From Atherix ibis (taxonomy: Eukaryota > Arthropoda > Insecta > Diptera > Athericidae): a DNA stretch of 64,000 nt. The notes under the pieces are model-generated. The model saw nothing but the letters and a program-made list of their open reading frames with translations. It had not been told where the DNA came from and ran no database searches. Numbering within the stretch: position 1 is the first letter of the stretch; each line of letters begins with the position of its first letter. The stretch is taken from positions 73,023,622 through 73,087,621 of the forward strand of contig OY282606.1 of NCBI GenBank assembly GCA_958298945.1, in the 5' to 3' direction. The position numbers and the translations under genes were made by a program. Of the stretch, positions 37,406 to 47,800 are shown piece by piece.

Positions 37406-40396
37406 ATGTACACTATGTACTTTTTTTATATAATCATGCCGAATATACGACCATATTTGTGGGCATAGTCCCTATTTTATTAATCATAAAAGCTGTGCAC
37501 AAAGAAACATTTCCGTACCGTTGCTTAGAATGTGCTCGTTTGTGTGAATGTAATTGTTCGAATATATACAGGAAAAAAGCTTATCCATAATTTAGGAAGG
37601 CCAACTTTAAGTACGATTGATTTTTATTGATTTTCAACATAATAAGTCACACATTCACATTACACGAACGTGTAATAATTACCCATAAAATCGATCACAA
37701 TTGTTGATTATCAAACGAATAATCTTTTATTGTTCATACTGTGAACAAACTGAAATATTCACAATTGTTTGAAAATTTTTTAGGAAATAATTTTTTTGCG
37801 CTAATTTTTTTCCACCGTTATAAAAAAAACATTTAAAAATAAATTATTTTCAAAACAATAATTATTTGGAATTGCTGGAACAAATAAACAAAGCTATATT
37901 AAACAATTTTTAATTTCTCTTGATAATTATTTGAAAAAATAAAAAATTTTAATTGTTTCTGATTTTGAATAGTATTTTTTATAATTTTTCAATATTTCTA
38001 TAATTTTAATTTGTTTGTTTTTTTGTTGGAGAATTTTTACAATTTTTTAAACTAAACTAAAATTTTAATAATGTTGAAAAGAGTGGGGATAAAGGTGTAT
38101 TTTTAATATTTTGTTTATCTAATAACATTTTTATAATATTTAAATCTTAAGTAGGATCCTTAAGGCATTAGAAGCCAACCAATTGTCATTCCACCTATTT
38201 AACTAGCTGATTTTGAATACCGGATCACTATATATTCGACACAGTATCGCTAATTTAGGGCAAAAAATCTGTTTTATAAAAAAAATATTTTTTACTGTAA
38301 CATGTTGTTTTGTTATTGATTTTTATGAATTTTTTTTGAATAAATAAAATTATAAATAAGATTAGTTGCTTCTTTATAGTCCATTTTAATAAGAAAATGC
38401 TGCAAAATATCTCTTAAATGAGAGTGAATTCATTTCATTAATAAAAATTTATTTAAATTGATTATTATGATGAATTTACGAATAGTTTGGTTTTTATTAT
38501 CTTTTGCGTTTTTCATAAATAATTATATCAGATAAAGTTGAGTAGAAGTTTTTGATTATAAACCTGTATGGTTGAGATTTATTTTAATATGAAACTTGGT
38601 CGTATTACTTATATTTTCATAATTGACATTTTTTTAGCAAAAAAAGTTTGGAAATTAAGACGTTTATTTCCTATTTGTCTATTCCAAATTGGGCAGCACA
38701 CTTTGGACAAGATCATATATCTATAAAAATTAATAGTTTGAAATTGATATGAAAAACACAGCAATAATATTACTCGGATTTTGCAAAATATTCAATATCA
38801 CTTAGTATAAAATGTTATCTCATTTAACAAATGTCTTCATTATTCTCATATATAAAATATAATCCTTTTTTTTCTTATAAAAATTTCATTCTAATTAATA
38901 AATCCAGTTTGAATTGGACAGATTTTTAAAATTTGGCAAATATTTAACACAATGCTAATTGCTATCTTATAAAATATTTGGAGAAATATTGATAACCGGA
39001 ATAAATAAAATTAAAATTATATATTTTTATTTATTTATTTATAGAAATAAATAAAATTAATTATTTATGCTTTGAAGAAATGTTTGCAAATCGAAACACA
39101 TTATATTGTCAATATTTAGTGATTTATTTTTCACGTGACTTTCCTAATTTGAATGCAAAGTAATTCATTAGAATTCGAAAAGAGCCTTTTGGTAAGAGAT
39201 GTGGTGTTCATTTTGACACCCACCTTGGCTAATATGCCACTTATGTGAATTTCAACTTACGATAATCTATAAGAGTATAAAATCTAAGTAACGAGCCTTC
39301 CTGATCAAAAAGTAATTTTTTAAGGAGTCATTTCGTTCGTATATAAAATGAATCTAACGATTTTTTTTAATTCTCTCTTTAAATTACTTAAAATAATCAA
39401 TAATCTCATGGGCGTGGTCCTAAAAAATGGCCGCTAACATGAGTTTTTATAAACATTGCATATAGAAAAAAGGTTAATAATTTTAAATACAAAAATTTAT
39501 CAAAAAAAAAAAAATGCAATTTTTTATAATTTGTAACTGTAGTTTTATTTCAAATATAAATTAAAAATTACGCAAAATATTTTTACAAAAAAAGAAAAAT
39601 TCTCACAAAAATGTGTATACAGTAAAATTTTAATAAAAAACCATTTGGGAAAATAGATTTTTTTTAAATTTTCTGAAGTAACTTTACCAAAGCTTAGATT
39701 ACATAGACTGTGCAATGCACGATTTTCTCCTGCAAAGGGTTTACCGGTATATTACACTAACCGTGCGATTGTACAATTTTTGCTCGTAAACAAGCAATTT
39801 TTGCCTATGGCAATATGACGTTGCTCATGTTGCTCGTTTCGAACTTGTTATTCGCGCGATATTTATTTTGACATTTGACAGTATTGAATTCATATGCATT
39901 TATTTTATATAAATAAATTTGATTTAATTTATGACTATATTATTTATCATTCATAATTTAATGCTATTTTGATTTATGCAAAGTGGGGGTTACCTGATAC
40001 AAATTTAAAAAAAGAGGAAGAAAATAATAGTGTAATGTAGTTAAAAGATGAATGTGTGTTGTTGCAAGTATCAAATTATTTAATATTAATAATAAATAAT
40101 TTGATATAAAATTTGTTTAGTTAAAATGAAAAATGAAAAATGTTGATTTTAAAAATGAAAAAAAAGTAAATAATGTAGATTTTAAATAAGAAATATTAAT
40201 ATTATAAATTAATATTGACTTAAATCTTACTCGCGATTCAAGCGATTAGATTATAATTAGACTGTTCATGCAATGCACGAACTTTGTTTACGGTGAACCA
40301 TGCACAAGCAAAATTAGTACATGCTCGCGGCAAGATTACACTGTCAGACGAGCAAAAAATGGGAAATTTGCTTTTAAAATAAATGTCGCCGCGAAC
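37406..40396. other. Gene-free A/T-rich stretch
   Basis: No gene is recognised. A direct repeat of the type AGACTGT(TCA)TGCAATGCACGA occurs at 39705-39722 and 40259-40280, each followed by a TTTAC(C)GGT-containing segment and an ATTACACT string. It may mark the edges of an unrecognised element of about 0.55-0.65 kb. Confidence 0.3.
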
Positions 40397-40433
40397 ATTG
40401 AAGACACCGCTGCAAAAAGGAGGCAGCTCCATT
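40397..40433 (+). repeat. Left terminal inverted repeat
   Basis: ATTGAAGACACCGCTGCAAA continuing AAGGAGGCAGCTCCATTT. It pairs with 41885-41922 with a single G/T difference at the second base of the GGAGG string. Confidence 0.85.
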
Positions 40434-40496
40434 TATTTTTTGGTGATTTTTTTTCTCCAGTGGATATAAATTATTCCAAAGCTGCTCTATCAATCA

Positions 40497-40592
40497 GTGG
40501 AAAAACGAGGCAGCTGCCTTAATTCACTGCGGAAATATAAAGGATATGTAGATGGCCCCTAATTGAATCCCGTGCAGAAACGAAGCAGCTCC
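40497..40592 (+). repeat. Two left subterminal motif copies
   Basis: GTGGAAAAACGAGGCAGCTG (40497-40516) and GTGCAGAAACGAAGCAGCTC (40572-40591) match the motif embedded in the terminal repeat (TGCAAAAAGGAGGCAGCTCC, 40411-40430). Repeated subterminal motifs commonly bind transposase in class II elements. Confidence 0.7.
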
Positions 40593-40660
40593 GGAGCTGA
40601 ATGAACATGCATGATAAATGCTTGCAATAGTTTATAATTTCATATCAATGTGAAAAAGGA

Positions 40661-41600
40661 TCTTGTAACTGAAAAAGAGGTGCACGAAAAAAGCAAAATA
40701 TTTCTATACAAAAATGAAAGAAGACACCGCAGAAATTTCAGAGAACAAGGATGAGATGGCGCTGTTAGCTTTAGATTTCCAACAAAATATGCCTCTCCCA
40801 CATGTAACTAGTGGTGACGTTTTCTTTAAACGGCAACTGTGGGAATATAACTTTTGCATTTTTGCATCTAGTTCTAGGAAATCGTACTTTTCATGTACGA
40901 TGAAACCATAGCCAAGAAAGGAGCTAATGATTTAGTAAGCTTTTTACACTATTTTCTTGAGAACTTTTTAGCACCAACAGTCAGAAAAATATATCTTTAT
41001 TCCGATAACTGCAGCTCACAAAATAAAAACAAAGTCTTGGCTCAGTACCTTATACACTTCTTGCAAATACTAACAGATTTTCTGAAAAAATACACAGATT
41101 TCCAGAACCGGTGCACAGTTTTCTTCCTTGCGACAGGAGCTTTGGATTAATTGAAAAAGGGAAAAGGAAACGGGAAAGGAACTATTTGCCAGAAGAAATG
41201 GGTTCAACTGGTTAAAAATACATGCCGCAAATTTAAAGTAGTTCCAGTTTCCCAAGATATGATTTTAGATTTCACTGGTCATTTTAAACGGGCTTTCAAA
41301 ACAACCGTTTCAAACAAAAGAAAACAAAAATTTGGGATATCTTTCTACCGTGTCATGGCGTATACAGCAAAAGGCGTAGAATGCAGCAGTGTTGCCTCTG
41401 CCTTGCTAAAGGACTTGTTTACCCTTCAGAACCATGGCGTTACGTTAACTTTACCTGTTTCTACATCTCTCTTCTACTCTGGGCCGCTACCACTTAAGCG
41501 CCACAAATATCTACGAGTGCATGTCCGAGAACTCGCAACAAAATATGTGCCCCAGACTGTATGTGGTTTTATGACCAGCTGTTGGGCACGAAGAAGATAG
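40661..41600 (+). pseudogene. DUF7869-like protein, candidate transposase, frameshifted
   Basis: A first reading gives KKDLVTEKEVHEKSKIF (from about 40653), shifting frame to DEMALLALDFQQNMPLPHVT (40750 on), SGDVFFKRQLWEYNFCIF. After a frameshift near 40890 comes MYDETIAKKGANDLVSFLHY, then YLYSDNCSSQNKNKVLAQYL (40993-41052). A one-base shift near 41100 leads to FLPCDRSFGLIEKGKRKRER (41122-41181), and another near 41195 to WVQLVKNTCRKFKVVPVSQD (41209-41268), open to 41600. This order resembles arthropod DUF7869 proteins: VKKDLVxERE-H, YDE-IAKKGA-D, DNC-GQNKN, DR-FG-IEK, WVQ-V. The acidic positions in YDE, SDN and CDR suggest an RNase-H-like metal site, which is inference. Only a few one-base breaks separate it from an open frame, so decay is recent compared with its neighbours. 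The N-terminal part before about 40650 is not recognised. Confidence 0.65.
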
Positions 41601-41700
41601 CTTAGCAGACCAATGTAGTGTTACTTTATTATGTAATTTTGACAAAAAATTGTTAATACATAATTTGAAATTTATTATTGACTTTTTTTTCGCATCCTCC

Positions 41701-41724
41701 GGTGCAAAAGAGGGGCAGCTCCAT
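41701..41724 (+). repeat. Right subterminal motif copy
   Basis: GGTGCAAAAGAGGGGCAGCT followed by CCAT. It lies about 0.18 kb inside the right end, in the same orientation as the left copies. Confidence 0.7.
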
Positions 41725-41884
41725 CGTTTTATTTTTTATATTATCTATCCAAGTTTCCAAGAGGAGTAGTTTGAGAGTATATAATGTATTAAGTAATAGA
41801 GTTTAATTCCACATATGAATAAAGTAAAAAAAATTACAGAATTCGTAGTGATACAGTTTTTTGCTTCTCCTGAAAAAATTGGTA

Positions 41885-41922
41885 AAATGGAGCTGCATCC
41901 TTTTTGCAGCGGTGTCTTCAAT
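41885..41922 (-). repeat. Right terminal inverted repeat
   Basis: Reads AAATGGAGCTGCATCC, TTTTTGCAGCGGTGTC, TTCAAT on the + strand, the reverse complement of the left end. It includes the inverted fifth copy of the subterminal motif. Confidence 0.85.
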
Positions 41923-44370
41923 TGTGTTACTTAAAAGAGAAGTAATTGTTTGCTATAAATGCGAATGAAAGTATTTACAAACCAATTTTATTTTCTACTT
42001 TTTAATTAATTCTTCAAGGCATATGTTATATAATAACGTCTAGACGGACATAGTTTTTTATTGATAATTAAATTTAAAAAAATCCAAATGCATGCTGATA
42101 CAGCCACTCAAACTTATGGAATTTTATATCGTTACTATAATTTTTGAGTGCAAACAACAACAAAAAATAGTATAAAATAATAAAAGTGCAACTTTTATTC
42201 TACCTTTTGATATTACGCCAAAAAGAAAGCAAAACGAGTATTAAATATGATAAATTTCTGACATAATTCATCAATTAGTAAATTTACCAACGTTCAGTTG
42301 CATATGGCATCATAAATGGTTTATTATTAGTTTTTTTTTTCAATTCCAATCTACGTACTTATTCCGCATGTAGAATATAGATATTAAATGGAATGTGTGT
42401 ATGTGTTAACGCACTTATAATTAAAGTGTACTCGTTTGTGTTCGTTTTGATATTGCGTCAAGTATGAATCCGAATATGTTTTAGTTGCCATAAATGTACG
42501 TAATTCGCAAATTTGTGGTTTAGGACATAATTTAAGCTAAAAATAGTTTGCTAACATTTAGGCGTTATGGAAATCGAACATTCCTTAATCGAATTCTACC
42601 TTTTTAAGAGGTAGAGAAACTGCTTTACGTGTTTTCTGGCTATTTGCCTTTAAAAGCCAAGGGAGCAAAACCATTTAGGCCTACAAAAAAAAACAATAAT
42701 TTTGGCACGTGTTTGTTGTTAGAGAATATTTATATTTATTATTTAGTTTGTGTACGAATTTCACTGGAATTACTGTATGACTATTATTGCTAAATTGTTT
42801 GCAATTAAAAACAATCGTTTTCATTATTTTATTTTTATTTTGATTTCAACCAAATATATTTTAATAAAATATTTCTTTTAGGATATTTTGATATAATTTG
42901 CATATAAAGAATTTTTTATATTTTCGCAAGCAAACATTTTTCTAGTCAAGGAGAATATATTTTTACAACGTACAGAAAAAAGTCCAAAAAGAATATTGCA
43001 TTGAGAATTTTTGCAAAATTTCTCACTAAACAAATTTATACATAATTTTTTCCGAACATTTTATTCTTTTACTTAAATAAACGAAATTGCTTTTTAAAAT
43101 TTTTTTTGGAGAAAAAGCGGTAATATTATTAGAAAAACTTACATAGTTTGTTAGAGAAAATTGGTAGAAACTGGTAAAATTTTTAGGGCATATTTAAATA
43201 TTCAAGAATGTTAATAAAAGGGCTTCAAAAAAGAATTGTTGTGCTTAGGAGGCCCAAATTGGCAGGAGTCCTACTAACAGATGAGTTGGGAATGATTAGT
43301 TGAACGTCACACAAATGAAAAACTTATCGATAGTTAGTTAGAGAAAATTGGTAGAAACTGGTAAAATTTGTAGGGCATATTTAAATATTTAAGAATGTTA
43401 AAAAACGCCTTAAAAAAAGAATTGTTGTGCTTAGGAGGTCCAAATTGGCAGGAGTCCTACTAACAGAAAAGGTTTTTGTTGATTTATTCAAAATAAGCGG
43501 AATGATGAGTTGAACGTCACACAAATAAGATAAAGAACGAAGTTGTGTACTGAAGTGCGATATGCCAACAACTCCGAAATCTGAAAAGTTTTCTTGCTCA
43601 AAATTTTGAGGTAGACTGGTATGATAATGTTTAGTCAATATGTAGAAAGAAAGCTTCCACTAATGACTAATAATGTTATGTTATTTACTTAGCAGGTGAG
43701 CCAAGTTTAGAATTTTAGCGGGGTATAGGATAGTAGAGAGCTTACCGTGCAACTTGCCTTATGGAATTTGTAGAAACTTTTTACTTTTTTATTACTACAA
43801 AATGAGAATATGTAAAAATATTATGATATTATAATCAGTAAAAAGCTTTTTATTTATCAAGTAAGGTCCCTATAGTCGTGCGCCACACGCCACATTATAG
43901 TCTTATGGCTACATTGTAACCATATTGTTTTTAAATAGATAAGTTTAGAAATGTTTAATAGTAGAATCAAAAAATTACAAAATAAAACAAATAAAATATA
44001 ATAAGAGTTGTAAAAAAAACATAAAAAGAAAAACTATAAAAACCGAAAAAAATTAAAACTTTACAAAAAACGATAATATAATAAAAACTGAAGGACCAAA
44101 TTAATGAAAATTAAACAAAACTAATTTGAATGATAATAATCTAAAAAAAAATTAAGTAAACAAAAACAAAATAATTAAATAATTTTTTATGTATGAATTT
44201 TCAGTAATTTAAATCAATACAAAAATAGTGGTGATGATTATATTCACCCACCACATTCCACCTGACATTTATTGTCATACCAATTGCATTTCAATTTAAC
44301 CACATTTTAATTTTAACAGTAAAAACACATTTTGCGTACATTTTTAATAAATTTATATATTTCTCTTATA
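41923..44370. other. Gene-free A/T-rich stretch
   Basis: Nothing is recognised apart from the tandem duplication at 43151-43526. Confidence 0.35.
43151..43526 (+). repeat. Tandem duplication of a 166-189 bp unit
   Basis: 43151-43316 and 43338-43526 both run from TTAGAGAAAATTGGTAGAAA through AATTGTTGTGCTTAGGAGG and GGCAGGAGTCCTACTAACAG to GTTGAACGTCACACAAAT. The second copy has about 30 extra bases (AAAAGGTTTTTGTTGATTTA...) before the end. Few substitutions separate them, so the duplication is fairly recent. Confidence 0.85.
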
Positions 44371-44380
44371 TTCTTTTCAG
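44355..44380 (+). promoter_or_regulatory. Candidate 5'-UTR splice acceptor upstream of DOR
   Basis: TATATATTTCTCTTATATTC followed by TTTTCAG (AG at 44379-44380) is a good polypyrimidine acceptor 508 bases before the DOR start codon. It would join a non-coding upstream exon to the first coding exon. Several ATGs lie between, so translation would need leaky scanning. Confidence 0.3.
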
Positions 44381-44795
44381 ATTAAAATTAATATTGTAAA
44401 TAAATAAAAATAAAATAAATATATGAAAAAGGACATTTGAATACGAAATAAAACCAACCATATTTTTGCGCATAAAAGGAAAAATTTAATTGAACAAATA
44501 AGACTGAAATTGTAATTTTTAAGAATTTTAATCGCTAGAATATAAAAATAATTAAAAAAAATATATAAGAAAAAGGAAGAAATTTTCAAAAATTAATAAA
44601 TATTATAACCAATAAAACAAATTAAATAAAGCGCAATTTATTGATCTCAAAATATAGAAAACTATATTCAATCGAGAACAGTTGAAAGTTGATTATCAGA
44701 AACAGAAGTTTTTCGATAAAAAATAATTAAGAATAAAAGAGAAATCGTCGATCGATTTACGTGGGACAGCTCAAAATATTGACCTATAACTGGGG

Positions 44796-44803
44796 TATAA
44801 AAA
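44796..44803 (+). promoter_or_regulatory. Alternative TATA-like box before DOR
   Basis: GGGGTATAAAAAAGAACC places TATAAAAA about 93 bases before the start codon, which could give a short-leader transcript starting near 44826. It may be chance in A/T-rich DNA. Confidence 0.3.
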
Positions 44804-44888
44804 AGAACCAATAAATCTCGCCGATAGAAAGCAAAAACAAAAAGAAAACACGTGCAAATATTCATAGAGAGGGTCGCCTTCTCATATA

Positions 44889-47800
44889 ATGTTCAATACT
44901 TTGGCATCTTTTCTACTTGGAACTTCTAATTCATATCAGGATCGTGAAACGACTAGAGACGCTAATAGAGAAAACGCCAATCTTTCTGATCAAGCGGAAT
45001 CATCGCAATTGGAATCGAAATCATCGGATTTATTTCTTAACGACTGCGTTGACTTGAAGGCACTTTCTTGTGTAGACTCCGAGGACGATTGGTTGATTGT
45101 CGATAAAGAAGGTAAGTTTGATGAAAAGCATTCTCTATTCATATATTTTCGTTAATTATTAAATAGAAAATACTTTTTTTTTACAATTTTGTATCTATTC
45201 AAGTTCTTATACACTATAATTATTTTTAAAAAAAACTAATACCAGTTTGGCATTAAAAAGTATTGCACCAGGTATATTTAAATATTTACATAAATTCGTA
45301 CGCATTTTATCTCAACATTAAGGGAACAGACATTTTTTACCTCTGACATCAAACATTGAAATATTAACAACACTAATGAGAATAATTGATAGGTTTTATC
45401 ATTTTGTGAATTTATTGTTTTATATAAAACATGTATCGAAGGCTACACAAAATGGAAGAAATATTTGTCTATTCTACAATGGAATATTAATGAATATCTT
45501 CAATAATTTTGGTGGACTCAATAATAGGTTTGAGGTGGCGGTAAGTAAGCTGAGTCCCGAAAGATTATTCATTTTCAAAGTAATTTTTCGGCATTTGTCA
45601 CGAAAATCCCCACTTCAATCCCCATTTCTTCATTTTTTATCGGCAACTTGGCAGGGAATAGTTGGTCAATTGATCGACATTATATTCTCTATATTTAATG
45701 GTGCTATTCCGCATCTTTAGACAACATAGCACCAGTCGCCCACGACTATTGGGATTGAGATATGCTCAATCAGCGCATACCACAACTGAATAATAGCAGT
45801 CAGTAATCAGTTACAAGCTGATTACCTTAATTGTAGAGAACGAGGCCTACCTTAAACCTTTGCTATCATCAGTAGTAACAGCACCCGAGATAATTGCAGA
45901 GTATTACTACATTTGCCATTTATCTCCCTCCTGCGATCCGAAGATCGTACCCGCGATATAGGTGACAACCACAGCCACCACGTGAATGCCGAAGCACCTC
46001 ACCACAAACGAGCACAGAACTAGTTAAAGTTTTTTAGCATAAGTCATGCAAAGCTTCGACGCCATAGTCCTGAAAACATCAATCCCCAACAAGTACGACT
46101 CCACTCGCATCAGTATATACAAGCTAATACTATAAAAGCTTTATGCATGAAAGCTATGCAAGCTTCAACGCCATAATCCTGAAAAATCTACGGTCAGGAA
46201 CCTTGTAAATTCTCCGACACCGCTCGGACTATGATCTATGTATCATGTACCACCTTCCCCCGTAGGGGTGTTTATGTGAAATTGTTTACTACAATATTAC
46301 TTTAACTGTCACGGATCTAATTTTGCGCCTTGCTAGCTATTTTATCTTTTTATGCCTTTATTGCGGTGAGAAGCTGGTCTTATACTTAACTTCCCTCCGC
46401 AGGAGCGGACAACTGATCGACAATACAATTATTCCAGGTAATTTTAACGTGCGCAGTTTTATTGGTAGCAAAATCATCTCAGATTAGCTCAATTCCCTCA
46501 CACCAAGCCATACAATAATGAATAGTGGTCTCATATTTTTTCTTCGACCAGGGGTATTTTCCCAGATTTTATATTTTTTCCAAACGTAGACGCAGCCAAA
46601 ATCAATATTCCTGTAGAAACAGGTAGATTGAAAGTAGATTGTTCAACTCTTAGATTATAGAAGAACTGGATAGGCCTCCACACAAAAGTTGTGGCCGAAT
46701 TTTGTTGGCAACACATTCGTAGAACGCATACACATGCAAAATAACAGAAACGGCGTAAATCAGTAGGGGCTAATTTTAAACTTCAGTATGCGATAGAAGC
46801 GGTTCGTTTAAAATCATTTTGATAATGTGATGTCATTTATTTGTAAACAAATAGATTTTTTAATATTGCGGGTTTTGTTATTTGATGGAATTAGTTTGCA
46901 ATAAAACACAGTATTCTATTTTAAAATATTATTTATTTATTTATTATATTTTCATTTTATTTATTTCACTATATATTATTTATTAAAACAGAAGGGCATA
47001 TATTACAAAAGGGTCTAATAGAGCAAGCGAAAGCACAAATGCAAACAAATATAATTAAATAATAAGCCTATCGAATATACTTTATTTATTTTAACACAAT
47101 GAAAAGAGCAAGGGAAAACAGACTGAAAAATTCGTTCCCCTAAATTTTCTTACACACACTTTACGTACATTCTGGTAATGTACGCACTGAACTATTTTCT
47201 GGTAAACATTGACCTGTCAACATCACATTTGTTTACAATTATTCAATGACGAACTTTTCACTTTTTAACCACTTTTAAGACCAAATAAATAATTAAAAGC
47301 CGTTTAAACACATTATAAACTAATTTTTGGTTATTTCTCTAGTAAAAATAAAGATGTCAACTTACCGAAAGAAAGAAATTCCCGGCTTCCTTATTCCGTT
47401 GAATTATCAGTAACTTTTTATAAAACACTTCATTTTCTGAAATCAAAACTTCCTATTAAATGTTATCAACGATATAACTATTTATATTAATACTTACTTT
47501 TTCGTAAATACTTCAAAAAAGATAAAAACTACACTTTCACTTGCACTCTCCGATAAATGTCAAAATAACAACTTGAAAAACAAGTATGCAAGCATTTCGA
47601 TATGCTACCACTTGCTTGGAGAATGGCGTGTTTAAGAACTCTCCGAGACGCTTGATATTTAATTTATATTTACAAAATAAATAATAAATCTAAAATACAA
47701 TTACATTTCATATCAAAAGATTGTACAAAAATAAACATTGCCTGTCATTGTGTTTAAATTGTATTTTTATTTCCAATAAGTGAATTAAAATGAATATAAA

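Larger units (their letters stand above)
40397..41922 (+). mobile_element. Candidate DNA transposon with TIRs and a DUF7869-like gene
   Basis: The unit starts with ATTGAAGACACCGCTGCAAA (40397 on) and ends with its inverse (to 41922); the terminal inverted repeats extend about 36 bp with one mismatch, through GGAGGCAGCTCCATTT. It is 1.53 kb long. Inside the ends lie extra copies of the GCAGCTCC motif (listed), and between them a single + strand gene relic. No target-site duplication is obvious from the flanks (CGCGAAC on the left, TGTGTT on the right). This architecture is that of a class II element. I do not know a named superfamily for it. Confidence 0.7.

Noticed and set aside
45376..45720. 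114-codon frame in DOR intron 1
   Set aside because: No domain, no splice continuity with DOR, and it overlaps probable repeat DNA.
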